Source of the DNA: Thiobacillus sp. | GTDB lineage: Bacteria; Pseudomonadota; Gammaproteobacteria; Burkholderiales; Thiobacillaceae | Direction of reading: 5' to 3' | DNA: 42,820 nucleotides | Assembly: GCA_024709425.1 (NCBI GenBank) | Contig: JANJWS010000061.1 | Location: forward strand, 1-42,820 | Shown here: positions 35,341 through 40,611 of the stretch, piece after piece | Layout: each line of letters begins with the position of its first letter | How positions within the stretch are numbered: the first letter of the stretch is position 1 | Made by a program: the position numbers and the translations under genes | Notes under the pieces: model-generated | Seen by the model: only the letters and a program-made list of their open reading frames with translations | Told to the model about the DNA's origin: nothing | Databases searched by the model: none

Positions 35341-35612
35341 GCGCTCCCGGGCCTGTCGTGTCCGAGCCCGATGACGATCCGCCGCATCGCCCCGGCGCGT
35401 GACCTGATTTGGCCCAATTCCAGCGCGGGGCTTGCCCCGACAAGACGGACTTGAAGTCCGGTGTTCGGGCCGGACGTCGAGCGGTCACATCCGAACATCT
35501 CGCGTAAAAACAGTGGCTTGGAAACGATTGGCCGCTGCCTACAACTAAAGTTGTATGGCGCCGGTGAATCGCCCGTGGCACGCTTTCCCCATACAAAAAA
35601 AGGGAGGAGCGC
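35341..35612. promoter_or_regulatory. Gap with three inverted repeats before second fimT
   Basis: 272 bases. Three palindromes are visible: CGGGGC-TT-GCCCCG (35426-35439), CGGACTT-G-AAGTCCG (35446-35460) and ACAACT-AA-AGTTGT (35541-35554). The first two could end the pilin transcript, although no T-tract follows. The third lies about 60 bases before the second fimT-like gene and may be an operator. No convincing promoter was found. Confidence 0.4.
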
Positions 35613-36149
35613 ATGCCACATTTGCGGCAGGCCGGCACCACGCTGCCGGAAATCACCGTTGTACTCGCCATCATCGCCATCCTGCTCGCCATTGCCGTGC
35701 CCGGACTCAGCGCGCAAATCCGCGTGAGCGGCCTGACCGGCGCCACCCAGGACATGCTGGCATCCCTTCATCTCGCCCGCAGCGAAGCCATCAAGCGCCG
35801 CTCGCGCGCCGTCATCTGCGTCACCGCCGACGGCAATCACTGCGCCGAGGACGGCGGCTGGCATCAGGGATGGATCGTCTTCCACGACGTCAACAACAAC
35901 GCCGAACGCGAAACCGACGAAGCACTGATCCTCGCCCGCGCCCCCCTCGTCCAGGGCCTTGCCATCAACGGCAATCTTTGGGTCACCCGCTACATATCCT
36001 ATGCATCCACCGGCCAGACCCGGCTCGTATCCGGCGCCCTCCAGCCCGGCACACTCACCTTCTGCCTCGATGGCGGTCCCGCACGGCAAATCGTCATCAG
36101 CGCCACCGGTCGTCCCCGCACCGTCCGGCTCGACGCGTGCCCGCCGTAG
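35613..36149 (+). CDS. Second GspH/FimT-type pilin
   Basis: 178 residues with a strong ribosome site (GGGAGGAG) before the ATG. Prepilin site QAG/TTLPEITVVLAIIAILLAIAVPG, with Thr at +1 and Glu at +5. The FimT domain is seen in LHLARSEAIKRRSRAVICVT and WHQGWIVFHDVNNN. It is related to the preceding fimT-like gene but clearly divergent. It has its own upstream region of 272 bases, so it may be expressed separately. FimT proteins bind DNA in some naturally competent bacteria, so a DNA-uptake role is possible here. Confidence 0.88.
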   Translation: MPHLRQAGTTLPEITVVLAIIAILLAIAVPGLSAQIRVSGLTGATQDMLASLHLARSEAIKRRSRAVICVTADGNHCAEDGGWHQGWIVFHDVNNNAERETDEALILARAPLVQGLAINGNLWVTRYISYASTGQTRLVSGALQPGTLTFCLDGGPARQIVISATGRPRTVRLDACPP

Positions 36150-36161
36150 ATGGTCTGCCCC

Positions 36162-36304
36162 TTGCGGGTCCGCCTGCCCCGTCGCGATCGTGCCCAGCAC
36201 CGCCTCTCCCTTGAGGGGAGAGGGCTGGGGAGCGGGTGATGGGCGCCCGCACCCTCCGGCGCAATGCGCTGCGCTTATTGCGCCCTACACCTGCTGCCCC
36301 CCGG
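36162..36304. repeat. Family C repeat, copy 1
   Basis: Starts GCGGGTCCGCCTGCCCCGTC, then the hairpin CTCTCCCTTGAGGGGAGAG, then GGGTGATGGGCGCCCGCACC and the palindrome GGCGCAATGCGCTGCGCTTATTGCGCC split as arms GGCGCAAT / ATTGCGCC. Closely related copies lie at 37.37, 38.99 and 42.03 kb. Confidence 0.85.
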
Positions 36305-36310
36305 GCTGAT

Positions 36311-36430
36311 TACCGTGTGAACGTTCCACCGCCCCAATCGCGGCGAGCACCCGGAGGGCATCAAGGCGCCAGTGCGTGGTTGTCGCCGCGCAAGCGGCCC
36401 TATAAGCGCGGCCTGCCCCGTACGGGCGCG
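36311..36430. repeat. REP half plus nested palindrome (A-B), copy 1
   Basis: The right half of a family A unit (CCACCGCCCCAATCGCGGCG) runs into element B. B begins GAGCACCCGGAGGGCA at 36345 and ends near 36430 with a decayed complement. The same A-B joint occurs at 38.76, 40.02 and 42.19 kb. About 100 bases of unassigned sequence follow before the MITE-like element. Confidence 0.8.
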
Positions 36431-36533
36431 TCTACGGTGGCGTGAGAGGGGCGCCCCCGGCCCGAATGCCCGCCATCACGCCGCGCCACCATTCGCGGGC
36501 AAGCCCCCCTGCAACGTCATTTTCCTATGGTGC

Positions 36534-36680
36534 CCCGTTAGGGAAGCACTGATTTATTCCGTCATCGCGAGGCCCGCAGGGCCGTGGCGATCCAGAGGTC
36601 GTTGATTTAACAAACATTCTGGATTGCTTCGCTACGCTCGCAACGACGAATTTCGATTTAATCAGTGCTTCCTTAGCGGG
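36534..36680 (-). repeat. MITE-like element (family D), copy 2
   Basis: A 132-base core (36541-36672) with terminal inverted repeats GGGAAGCACTGATT / AATCAGTGCTTCC. The symmetry continues outward as CCCGTTA / TTAGCGGG, giving about 22 matched bases per end. TTA flanks both ends and could be a target duplication. It encodes nothing and ends next to the promoter of the following toxin-antitoxin pair. Confidence 0.85.
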
Positions 36681-36682
36681 CT

Positions 36683-36711
36683 TTGCGTATGCGTGCATCC
36701 TGGACTATAGT
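36683..36711 (+). promoter_or_regulatory. Candidate promoter of the AbrB-like/RelE-like pair
   Basis: TTGCGT (36683-36688) and TATAGT (36706-36711) are separated by 17 bases. Transcription would start about 25 bases before the ATG at 36744, leaving room for the ribosome site CAGGAG. The -10 is good and the -35 only moderate. It lies immediately beside the end of the MITE-like element. Confidence 0.5.
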
Positions 36712-36743
36712 GCGCTAGTGCCTTATTAATCCAGGAGATCGTA

Positions 36744-37019
36744 ATGTCACCAGCCACACAGCCCAGCGTTAAAGTCATTGGCGCCAATGGGCAAATTTCA
36801 CTGGGAAAACAGTATGCCGGTCGGCAAGTTCTGGTGGAAGAACAAGAAGCTGGCGTCTGGCTGGTGCGCACCGCCACCGTCATTCCAGACAACGAACGCT
36901 GGCTGCACCAGCCCAAGGCGGCTGCGGATCTGGAGAACGCCCTGTCCTGGGCGCAAGCCAATCCACCTGCCGACAACAATGTCGATGCCATCCTGGAAAA
37001 ACTGAATGGCCAGGACTGA
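36744..37019 (+). CDS. Putative AbrB-like antitoxin
   Basis: 91 residues with a good ribosome site (AGGAG, seven bases). The N-terminal part KVIGANGQISLGKQYAGRQVLVEEQE followed by AGVWLVRTA has the strand pattern of a swapped-hairpin AbrB/MazE-like DNA-binding domain. The Ala-rich C-terminus (KAAADLENALSWAQANPP) would be the toxin-binding tail. It overlaps the next gene by 14 bases, typical of antitoxin-toxin pairs. The classification is by pattern and context only. Confidence 0.65.
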   Translation: MSPATQPSVKVIGANGQISLGKQYAGRQVLVEEQEAGVWLVRTATVIPDNERWLHQPKAAADLENALSWAQANPPADNNVDAILEKLNGQD

Positions 37020-37332
37020 TCCGGATGCGCGGATCAGGCTTGACCTGAACAACCCTGTCTTTCAGGAACACTTGCTGACGCTGCAAAAGCCGGAGCGCCA
37101 CGCAGCGCTGGATACACTCAACAAGCTGCGGAAAATGACCTGGAATCAGGTCTATCGCGACAACGGCCTGAAGTGGGAGAAAATCATCAGCGTCAATCCG
37201 CCAACCGGTATTGACGTCGTTTATTCACTGCGCATCACACAAGCGCGGCGCGCTACGGCCTATCGCGATGGTGAATTCATTCGTTTTCTGACCATTGCAC
37301 CCGACCACGACAGCACCTACGGCACGAAGTAG
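37006..37332 (+). CDS. Putative RelE/ParE-like toxin
   Basis: 108 residues, a small basic protein: RHAALDTLNKLRKMTWNQVYRD, then GLKWEKIISV and a C-terminal YSLRITQARRATAYRDGEFIRFLTI split across that block, ending PDHDSTYGTK. The strand-Arg-rich-strand pattern near the end resembles mRNA-interferase toxins of the RelE group (RITQARRATAYRDG). The overlap with an antitoxin-like gene supports the assignment. An unusual feature is the long N-terminal part with a conserved-looking KMTWNQVYRDNGLKWE block instead of the usual short helices. Confidence 0.65.
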   Translation: MARTDPDARIRLDLNNPVFQEHLLTLQKPERHAALDTLNKLRKMTWNQVYRDNGLKWEKIISVNPPTGIDVVYSLRITQARRATAYRDGEFIRFLTIAPDHDSTYGTK

Positions 37333-37368
37333 AGTGATAAAGACGCGATCCACCCACGACTCCACGCG

Positions 37369-37480
37369 CCCCCCTCTCCCTTGAGGGGGGAGGGCTGGGG
37401 AGAGGGTGATGGGCGCCCGCATCCTCCGGCGTAATGCGCTGCGCTTATTGCGCCCTACGCCTGCTGCCCCGTGCGGGTGC
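37369..37480. repeat. Family C repeat, copy 2
   Basis: CCCCCTCTCCCTTGAGGGGG hairpin, GGGCGCCCGCATCCTCCGGC, then the GCGTAATGCGC...ATTGCGCC palindrome. It begins 36 bases after the RelE-like stop. Confidence 0.85.
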
Positions 37481-37497
37481 GCCTACATGAACCTCGC

Positions 37498-37575
37498 GTA
37501 GGAGGCCGCCCTCGGGCCGATCGCCGTGAACGTGCCACCGCTGCAATCGCGGCGCGCTCTGGCGCCGAGGCGAGG
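37498..37575. repeat. REP pair (family A)
   Basis: GTAGGAGGCCGCCCTCGGGC starts the left arm; the right arm is AATCGCGGCGCGCTCTGGCG, somewhat decayed. A fragment of the MITE-like element end (GAATAAATCAGCGTCTCCCT, 37626-37645) lies 50 bases further on. Confidence 0.75.
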
Positions 37576-37668
37576 CGCGTTCTCCAAAGCCCTTCGCGCC
37601 AGGCTGTCCTCGGCAGCGGAAGAGTGAATAAATCAGCGTCTCCCTGGGAATGGGTCTGGCCTCCAATC

Positions 37669-37697
37669 TTGTCATTTGTGGTGAGATACGATATTAT
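37669..37697 (+). promoter_or_regulatory. Promoter of the Fic gene, near-leaderless
   Basis: TTGTCA (37669-37674), 17 bases, TATTAT (37692-37697). Transcription should start near 37704, only about eight bases before the ATG at 37712. No Shine-Dalgarno sequence precedes the ATG, so translation is probably leaderless or nearly so. Confidence 0.65.
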
Positions 37698-37711
37698 TTC
37701 AACAAATTCAG

Positions 37712-38734
37712 ATGACTAATCTAACCACGCAATCTCTTGTCGAATACCTGAATGGCCGCCCGGGCGGGGCTTCTTCGGGCGGGATCGAGGCCCAGTTCGG
37801 CGTTAGCCGGAGCACCCTGATCCGTCGCTTGAAAGCCGCCATGCAGGCGGGCGCCATCACCGTTACCGGCAAGGGCCCCGCGACGCGGTATTTCAGTGCC
37901 GATCCGCTGTCCGCGCTGAAAGCATACTTCGCTAGGTCCCACACCGACAGGGTTGTCGCGCCCTACCGGGAAGAACGTCTCGCGCCCTTGCCCGGCCTCT
38001 CCGATGAGGCGGCCCTGAAATTCAGGGGCATTACCAGGCATCCGCTAGGCAAGCGCGAGCTCGGAAAATTCCTGATCGACTTTGCTTGCGCCTCGTCGGT
38101 CCTGGAGGGTGGTACCTACTCGCTGCTCGACACCCAGGCCCTGATCGAATACGGCGAGAAGTCCCCGGGCAAGCCGCTTGAAGACGCCTTCCTGGTGCTC
38201 AACCACAAGGCGGCATTCGAGTATCTCCACGACAACATGCGGCTCGATTCCATCTACCGCGTCCACGACCTGCTCACCAGTGATCACGACCTGCCGGAGC
38301 TCGCCGCGTCGCGCCACTTCCTGCCTGCAAACGAGCGTGGCGTGGCACGGGAATATGCGGAGGTCGATATCGCCCTCTCCACCTACCTGCCGCCATTTCG
38401 CCCGGGCACAGGCTACATTGCCAAGGCGCTGGAGCGTGTGCTGGAGACCGCTGACTCGATCCGGGATCCGGTGCAGGCAGCCTTTTACCTGCTGACGCGC
38501 ATCCCGTACCTCCAGCCCTTCAAGGACGGCAACAAGCGGACGTCGCGCGCGATCTGCAACGTCCCGCTGATCCGCGCAGGCCTCCCCCCGATCTCCTTCG
38601 TCGATTTCGGGAAGCAGGATTACATCGTGTCGCTGCTGGCGTTCTATGAACTCGGCGACACCCGCCTTGCAGAACACTGCCTCGTCGAAGCCTACACAAA
38701 ATCCATCGTGCGTCTCGGCATTCCGAAGCCATGA
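37712..38734 (+). CDS. Winged-helix Fic family protein, altered active site
   Basis: 340 residues. Residues 1-65 form a winged-helix domain (GGIEAQFGVSRSTLIRRLKA with a recognition helix, then a GKGPATRYF wing). The Fic domain follows. The class II inhibitory motif [ST]xxxE[GN] is present at residues 128-133 (SSVLEG). The active-site loop, normally HxFx[DE]GNGRxxR, reads QPFKDGNKRTSR at 268-279. The His that normally deprotonates the target hydroxyl is Gln268, and the second Gly is Lys as in Doc. Canonical Fic enzymes transfer AMP to proteins; without the His this activity may be lost or changed. It stands alone, with no separate antitoxin gene. Confidence 0.88.
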   Translation: MTNLTTQSLVEYLNGRPGGASSGGIEAQFGVSRSTLIRRLKAAMQAGAITVTGKGPATRYFSADPLSALKAYFARSHTDRVVAPYREERLAPLPGLSDEAALKFRGITRHPLGKRELGKFLIDFACASSVLEGGTYSLLDTQALIEYGEKSPGKPLEDAFLVLNHKAAFEYLHDNMRLDSIYRVHDLLTSDHDLPELAASRHFLPANERGVAREYAEVDIALSTYLPPFRPGTGYIAKALERVLETADSIRDPVQAAFYLLTRIPYLQPFKDGNKRTSRAICNVPLIRAGLPPISFVDFGKQDYIVSLLAFYELGDTRLAEHCLVEAYTKSIVRLGIPKP

Positions 38735-38756
38735 CAAGGCCCGGGCCGCGCCAACT

Positions 38757-38890
38757 GGGCGCCCCGGCCCGATCGCCGTAATGTTTCCACCGCCCAATCG
38801 CGGCGAGCACCCGGAGGGCATAAAGGCGCCGGTGCGTGGTTGTTGCCGCTTCCGCGGCTTACAACCACGGCCTGCCCCTTGCGGGTGCTC
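38757..38890. repeat. REP half plus nested palindrome (A-B), copy 2
   Basis: A truncated family A unit (CCGGCCCGATCGCCGTAATG ... AATCGCGGCG) runs into element B, 38805-38890, the best preserved copy. B has outer arms GAGCACCCGGAGGGCA / TGCCCCTTGCGGGTGCTC and inner arms CGTGGTTGT / ACAACCACG enclosing GCCGC-TTCC-GCGGC, so the whole 86 bases can fold into one long hairpin. Confidence 0.88.
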
Positions 38891-38896
38891 CCTCAT

Positions 38897-38970
38897 GTAG
38901 GAGGGCCGCCCCCGGCCCGATCGCCGTAATGGTTCCACCGCCCCAATCGCGGCGAGGGCGCCGCTCCCAC
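38897..38970. repeat. REP pair (family A), full-length copy
   Basis: The left REP starts GTAG at 38897 with hairpin GGGCCG-CCCC-CGGCCC. The right REP, on the other strand, starts GTGG at 38970 with hairpin GCGGCG-CCCT-CGCCGC. The two are head-to-head and about 70 % alike. This is the architecture of REP doublets (REPINs), including the GTAG-type tetranucleotide at the foot. Confidence 0.9.
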
Positions 38971-38973
38971 ATG

Positions 38974-39107
38974 CTAGGAGGGCCGCCCGCCCCGTCGCGA
39001 TCGCGCCTGGCACCCCCTCTCCCTTGAGGGGAAGGGCCGGGGAGAGGGTGATGGGCGCCCGCACCCTCCGGCGCAATGCGCTGCGCTTATTGCGCCCTAC
39101 GCCTGCC
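38974..39107. repeat. REP fragment plus family C repeat, copy 3
   Basis: CTAGGAGGGCCGCCC is the start of a REP. It joins CCCCGTCGCGATCGCGCCTG, the family C hairpin CTCTCCCTTGAGGGGAAG and the GGCGCAAT...ATTGCGCC palindrome. It ends about 40 bases before the yafQ stop. Confidence 0.8.
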
Positions 39108-39145
39108 AATCAACCGCCCGACCGCCAGCCGTAGCGAAGGCGTCT

Positions 39146-39466
39146 CTATTCGTTGAACAGATCGGCGTGGGTGCCTGTGCGGACAAAGTTGATCATATTG
39201 CCCTCGACCTGATAGATCAGCAGGAAGTCGCCGCCGATGTGGCATTCCCGATGATCGTCCCACTCCCCCTTGAGCGGGTGATCGAGCCATTCCGGGCCCA
39301 GAGGCGCATCGTTTGCGATCAATAAAAGCATCGCCTCCTTGAGGCGGGTCATGTCGTAGCGGCCCGAGTGGGAAAGGCGCTCCCAGTCTTTCAGAAAAGA
39401 CCTGGCATAGTCCGAAGCACGCGGCAACGGCGCACGCTTACTTGCGGCTGGTCTTTTCGAGGTCAT
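39146..39466 (-). CDS. yafQ: YafQ/RelE-type mRNA interferase toxin
   Basis: 106 residues from the ATG at 39466, which lies inside the antitoxin gene (29-base overlap); a longer frame exists but is unsupported. The YafQ family C-terminus is clear: LDHPLKGEWDDHRECHIGGD, then FLLIYQVEGNMINFVRTGTH and ADLF. His residues in RECHIGGD and RTGTHADLF correspond to those used for ribosome-dependent mRNA cleavage. It has no evident ribosome site of its own, so translation is coupled to the antitoxin. Confidence 0.92.
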   Translation of the reverse strand: MTSKRPAASKRAPLPRASDYARSFLKDWERLSHSGRYDMTRLKEAMLLLIANDAPLGPEWLDHPLKGEWDDHRECHIGGDFLLIYQVEGNMINFVRTGTHADLFNE

Positions 39467-39719
39467 CGAACAGCGCGCCGGCATCGGCAAAGCGAGCGTG
39501 GCGCGAAGCCATCATGGCACGAGACTCCACCATTGCAGCACGGGTTTCCGCATTGGGCACCCTGAGTTCGAGCGGGAATGCCTGATCGATCACCACGCGG
39601 CGCAGGAACAGGCGAACAGCATCGGACACCGACATGCCCATCGCGGCAAGCGCCTGGGTTGCCTGCTCTTTCGTTTCGTCGTCCACCCGGACGTGCAGCA
39701 TTGAAGTGTGCGCGGGCAT
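39438..39719 (-). CDS. dinJ: RelB/DinJ family antitoxin
   Basis: 93 residues with a perfect ribosome site (AAGGAG, six bases before ATG). The ribbon-helix-helix domain is MLHVRVDDETKEQATQALAA followed by MGMSVSDAVRLFLRRVV, the DinJ pattern. The C-terminal part (ETRAAMVESRAMMASRHARF) would wrap the toxin. DinJ represses its own operon by binding a palindrome in the promoter, and a suitable inverted repeat is present. Confidence 0.93.
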   Translation of the reverse strand: MPAHTSMLHVRVDDETKEQATQALAAMGMSVSDAVRLFLRRVVIDQAFPLELRVPNAETRAAMVESRAMMASRHARFADAGALFDDLEKTSRK

Positions 39720-39743
39720 GGTTTTCTCCTTTCAATATTTTTT

Positions 39744-39772
39744 ATTATGTATCTCAAATGAGATCCAATCAA
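39744..39772 (-). promoter_or_regulatory. dinJ-yafQ promoter with operator in the spacer
   Basis: On the minus strand TTGATT (39772-39767) and CATAAT (39749-39744) are 17 bases apart. The spacer contains the inverted repeat ATCTCA-AA-TGAGAT (39751-39764, plus strand). This is the expected layout for autorepression by the antitoxin. Confidence 0.7.
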
Positions 39773-39818
39773 GGCCAATTTGGCCGCGCTGGCCCCCATG
39801 CACGCGACACCCCCGTAG

Positions 39819-39860
39819 GGGCGGGCTTACAACCATGGCCTGCCCCTTGCGGGTACCCCT
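39819..39860. repeat. Right-end fragment of element B
   Basis: GCGGGCTTACAACCATGGCC followed by TGCCCCTTGCGGGT matches the right half of B, lying upstream of dinJ and directly before the tandem REP array. Confidence 0.7.
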
Positions 39861-39866
39861 GCAGGG

Positions 39867-40088
39867 GCGTTGTAGTAGGGCCGCCCCCGGCCCGATTGCC
39901 GTGATGCTCCCATCGCCCCAATCGCAGCGACGGCCCCGGGGCGTTGTAGGATGGCCGCCCCCGGCCCGATTGCCGTGATGTTTCCACCGCCCCAATCGCA
40001 GCGACGGCGCCGGTGCGTTGTAGGAGGGCCGCCTCGGCCCGATCGCCGTGATGGCTCCACCGTCCAATCGCGGCGAGCACCCGGAGGG
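39867..40088. repeat. Three tandem REP pairs, 74-bp period
   Basis: Units start at 39867, 39941 and 40015, each beginning GCGTTGTAG and containing GGCCGCC...CGGCCCGAT, TGATG and CCCAATCGC(A/G)GCGA. Each is one family A REP pair. The units differ by a modest number of substitutions. There are no unique spacers, so this is not a CRISPR array. Confidence 0.88.
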
Positions 40089-40155
40089 CATAGAGGCGCC
40101 GGTGCGTGGTTGTTGCCGCCTAAGCGGCTTTACAACCACGGCATGCCCCCCGGGC
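40075..40155. repeat. Element B, copy 3, right end decayed
   Basis: Begins GAGCACCCGGAGGGCA within the last REP unit, contains the inner arms GTGGTTGT / ACAACCACG, and loses similarity at GCATGCCCCCCGGG. Confidence 0.75.
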
Positions 40156-40190
40156 GTCAAGTTAAAGTGTTGAAAAACACATGAGACCAA

Positions 40191-40214
40191 TAAATCCTGC
40201 TGTGGTAGGATTTA
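40191..40214. promoter_or_regulatory. hipBA operator O1
   Basis: Perfect inverted repeat TAAATCCT-N8-AGGATTTA. This compares with the HipB operator of E. coli, TATCC-N8-GGATA, having the same 8-base spacer and the same TCC/GGA core. Confidence 0.8.
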
Positions 40215-40240
40215 TTTGGGATTCAGTACGGCATGGCCGT

Positions 40241-40264
40241 TTAATCCTATTATCGTAGTATTTA
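40241..40264. promoter_or_regulatory. hipBA operator O2
   Basis: Imperfect copy TTAATCCT-N8-AGTATTTA, exactly 50 bases downstream of O1 in register. Confidence 0.75.
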
Positions 40265-40266
40265 TA

Positions 40267-40295
40267 TTGACTTTTGTGGCATCGGCTCGTATAAC
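40267..40295 (+). promoter_or_regulatory. hipBA promoter
   Basis: TTGACT (40267-40272), 17 bases, TATAAC (40290-40295). The -10 overlaps the left arm of operator O3 and the -35 directly follows O2, so HipB bound at O2 and O3 would flank or cover the promoter. Confidence 0.75.
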
Positions 40296-40314
40296 CCTAT
40301 CCGAGTAGGATTTT
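40291..40314. promoter_or_regulatory. hipBA operator O3
   Basis: Copy ATAACCCT-N8-AGGATTTT, exactly 50 bases from O2. Its right arm AGGA is also the ribosome site of hipB (seven bases before the ATG at 40318), so one sequence serves as operator and Shine-Dalgarno element. Confidence 0.75.
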
Positions 40315-40317
40315 GAC

Positions 40318-40611
40318 ATGCGCAAGCTCTCCGTCACCCCATTCCCCGACCATCCGGCTGTCGCCAGCCCAGAGGATGTCGGCGTGCTTGTGCGAGCGGT
40401 TCGCACAGCTACCGGTATGACCCTGGAGGAGGCAGCCCTTACCCTGCAAGTAGCAAAGCAGACCTTGCAGAACCTGGAAAAAGGGAAAGGCACCGTATCT
40501 TTGAACCTGGCATTCAAGGTGCTGACCGGACTGGGCATCAGGCTGCACTGGCAGGCGCCTGAAGGTACAAATCCTGAGACGAGAAAGAAGGATATCCCGG
40601 ATGCGTCTTGA
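40318..40611 (+). CDS. hipB: HipB-type antitoxin, XRE family regulator
   Basis: 97 residues. The helix-turn-helix runs from DVGVLVRAVRTATGMTLEEA through ALTLQVAKQTLQNLEKGKGT (two helices with a VAKQTLQNLE recognition helix). The C-terminal strand LGIRLHW is typical of HipB. It binds the three operators upstream and neutralises HipA. The ATG is preceded by AGGA, and the gene overlaps hipA by 11 bases. Confidence 0.92.
   Translation: MRKLSVTPFPDHPAVASPEDVGVLVRAVRTATGMTLEEAALTLQVAKQTLQNLEKGKGTVSLNLAFKVLTGLGIRLHWQAPEGTNPETRKKDIPDAS

Noticed and set aside
35568-35583. Sigma-54-like TGGCACG before the second fimT gene
   Set aside because: The -24 half is good but the required GC at -12 is missing (CCCC instead).
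39867-40088. Possible CRISPR array
   Set aside because: The 74-bp units are repeated over their full length with no unique spacers, and no cas gene is present.
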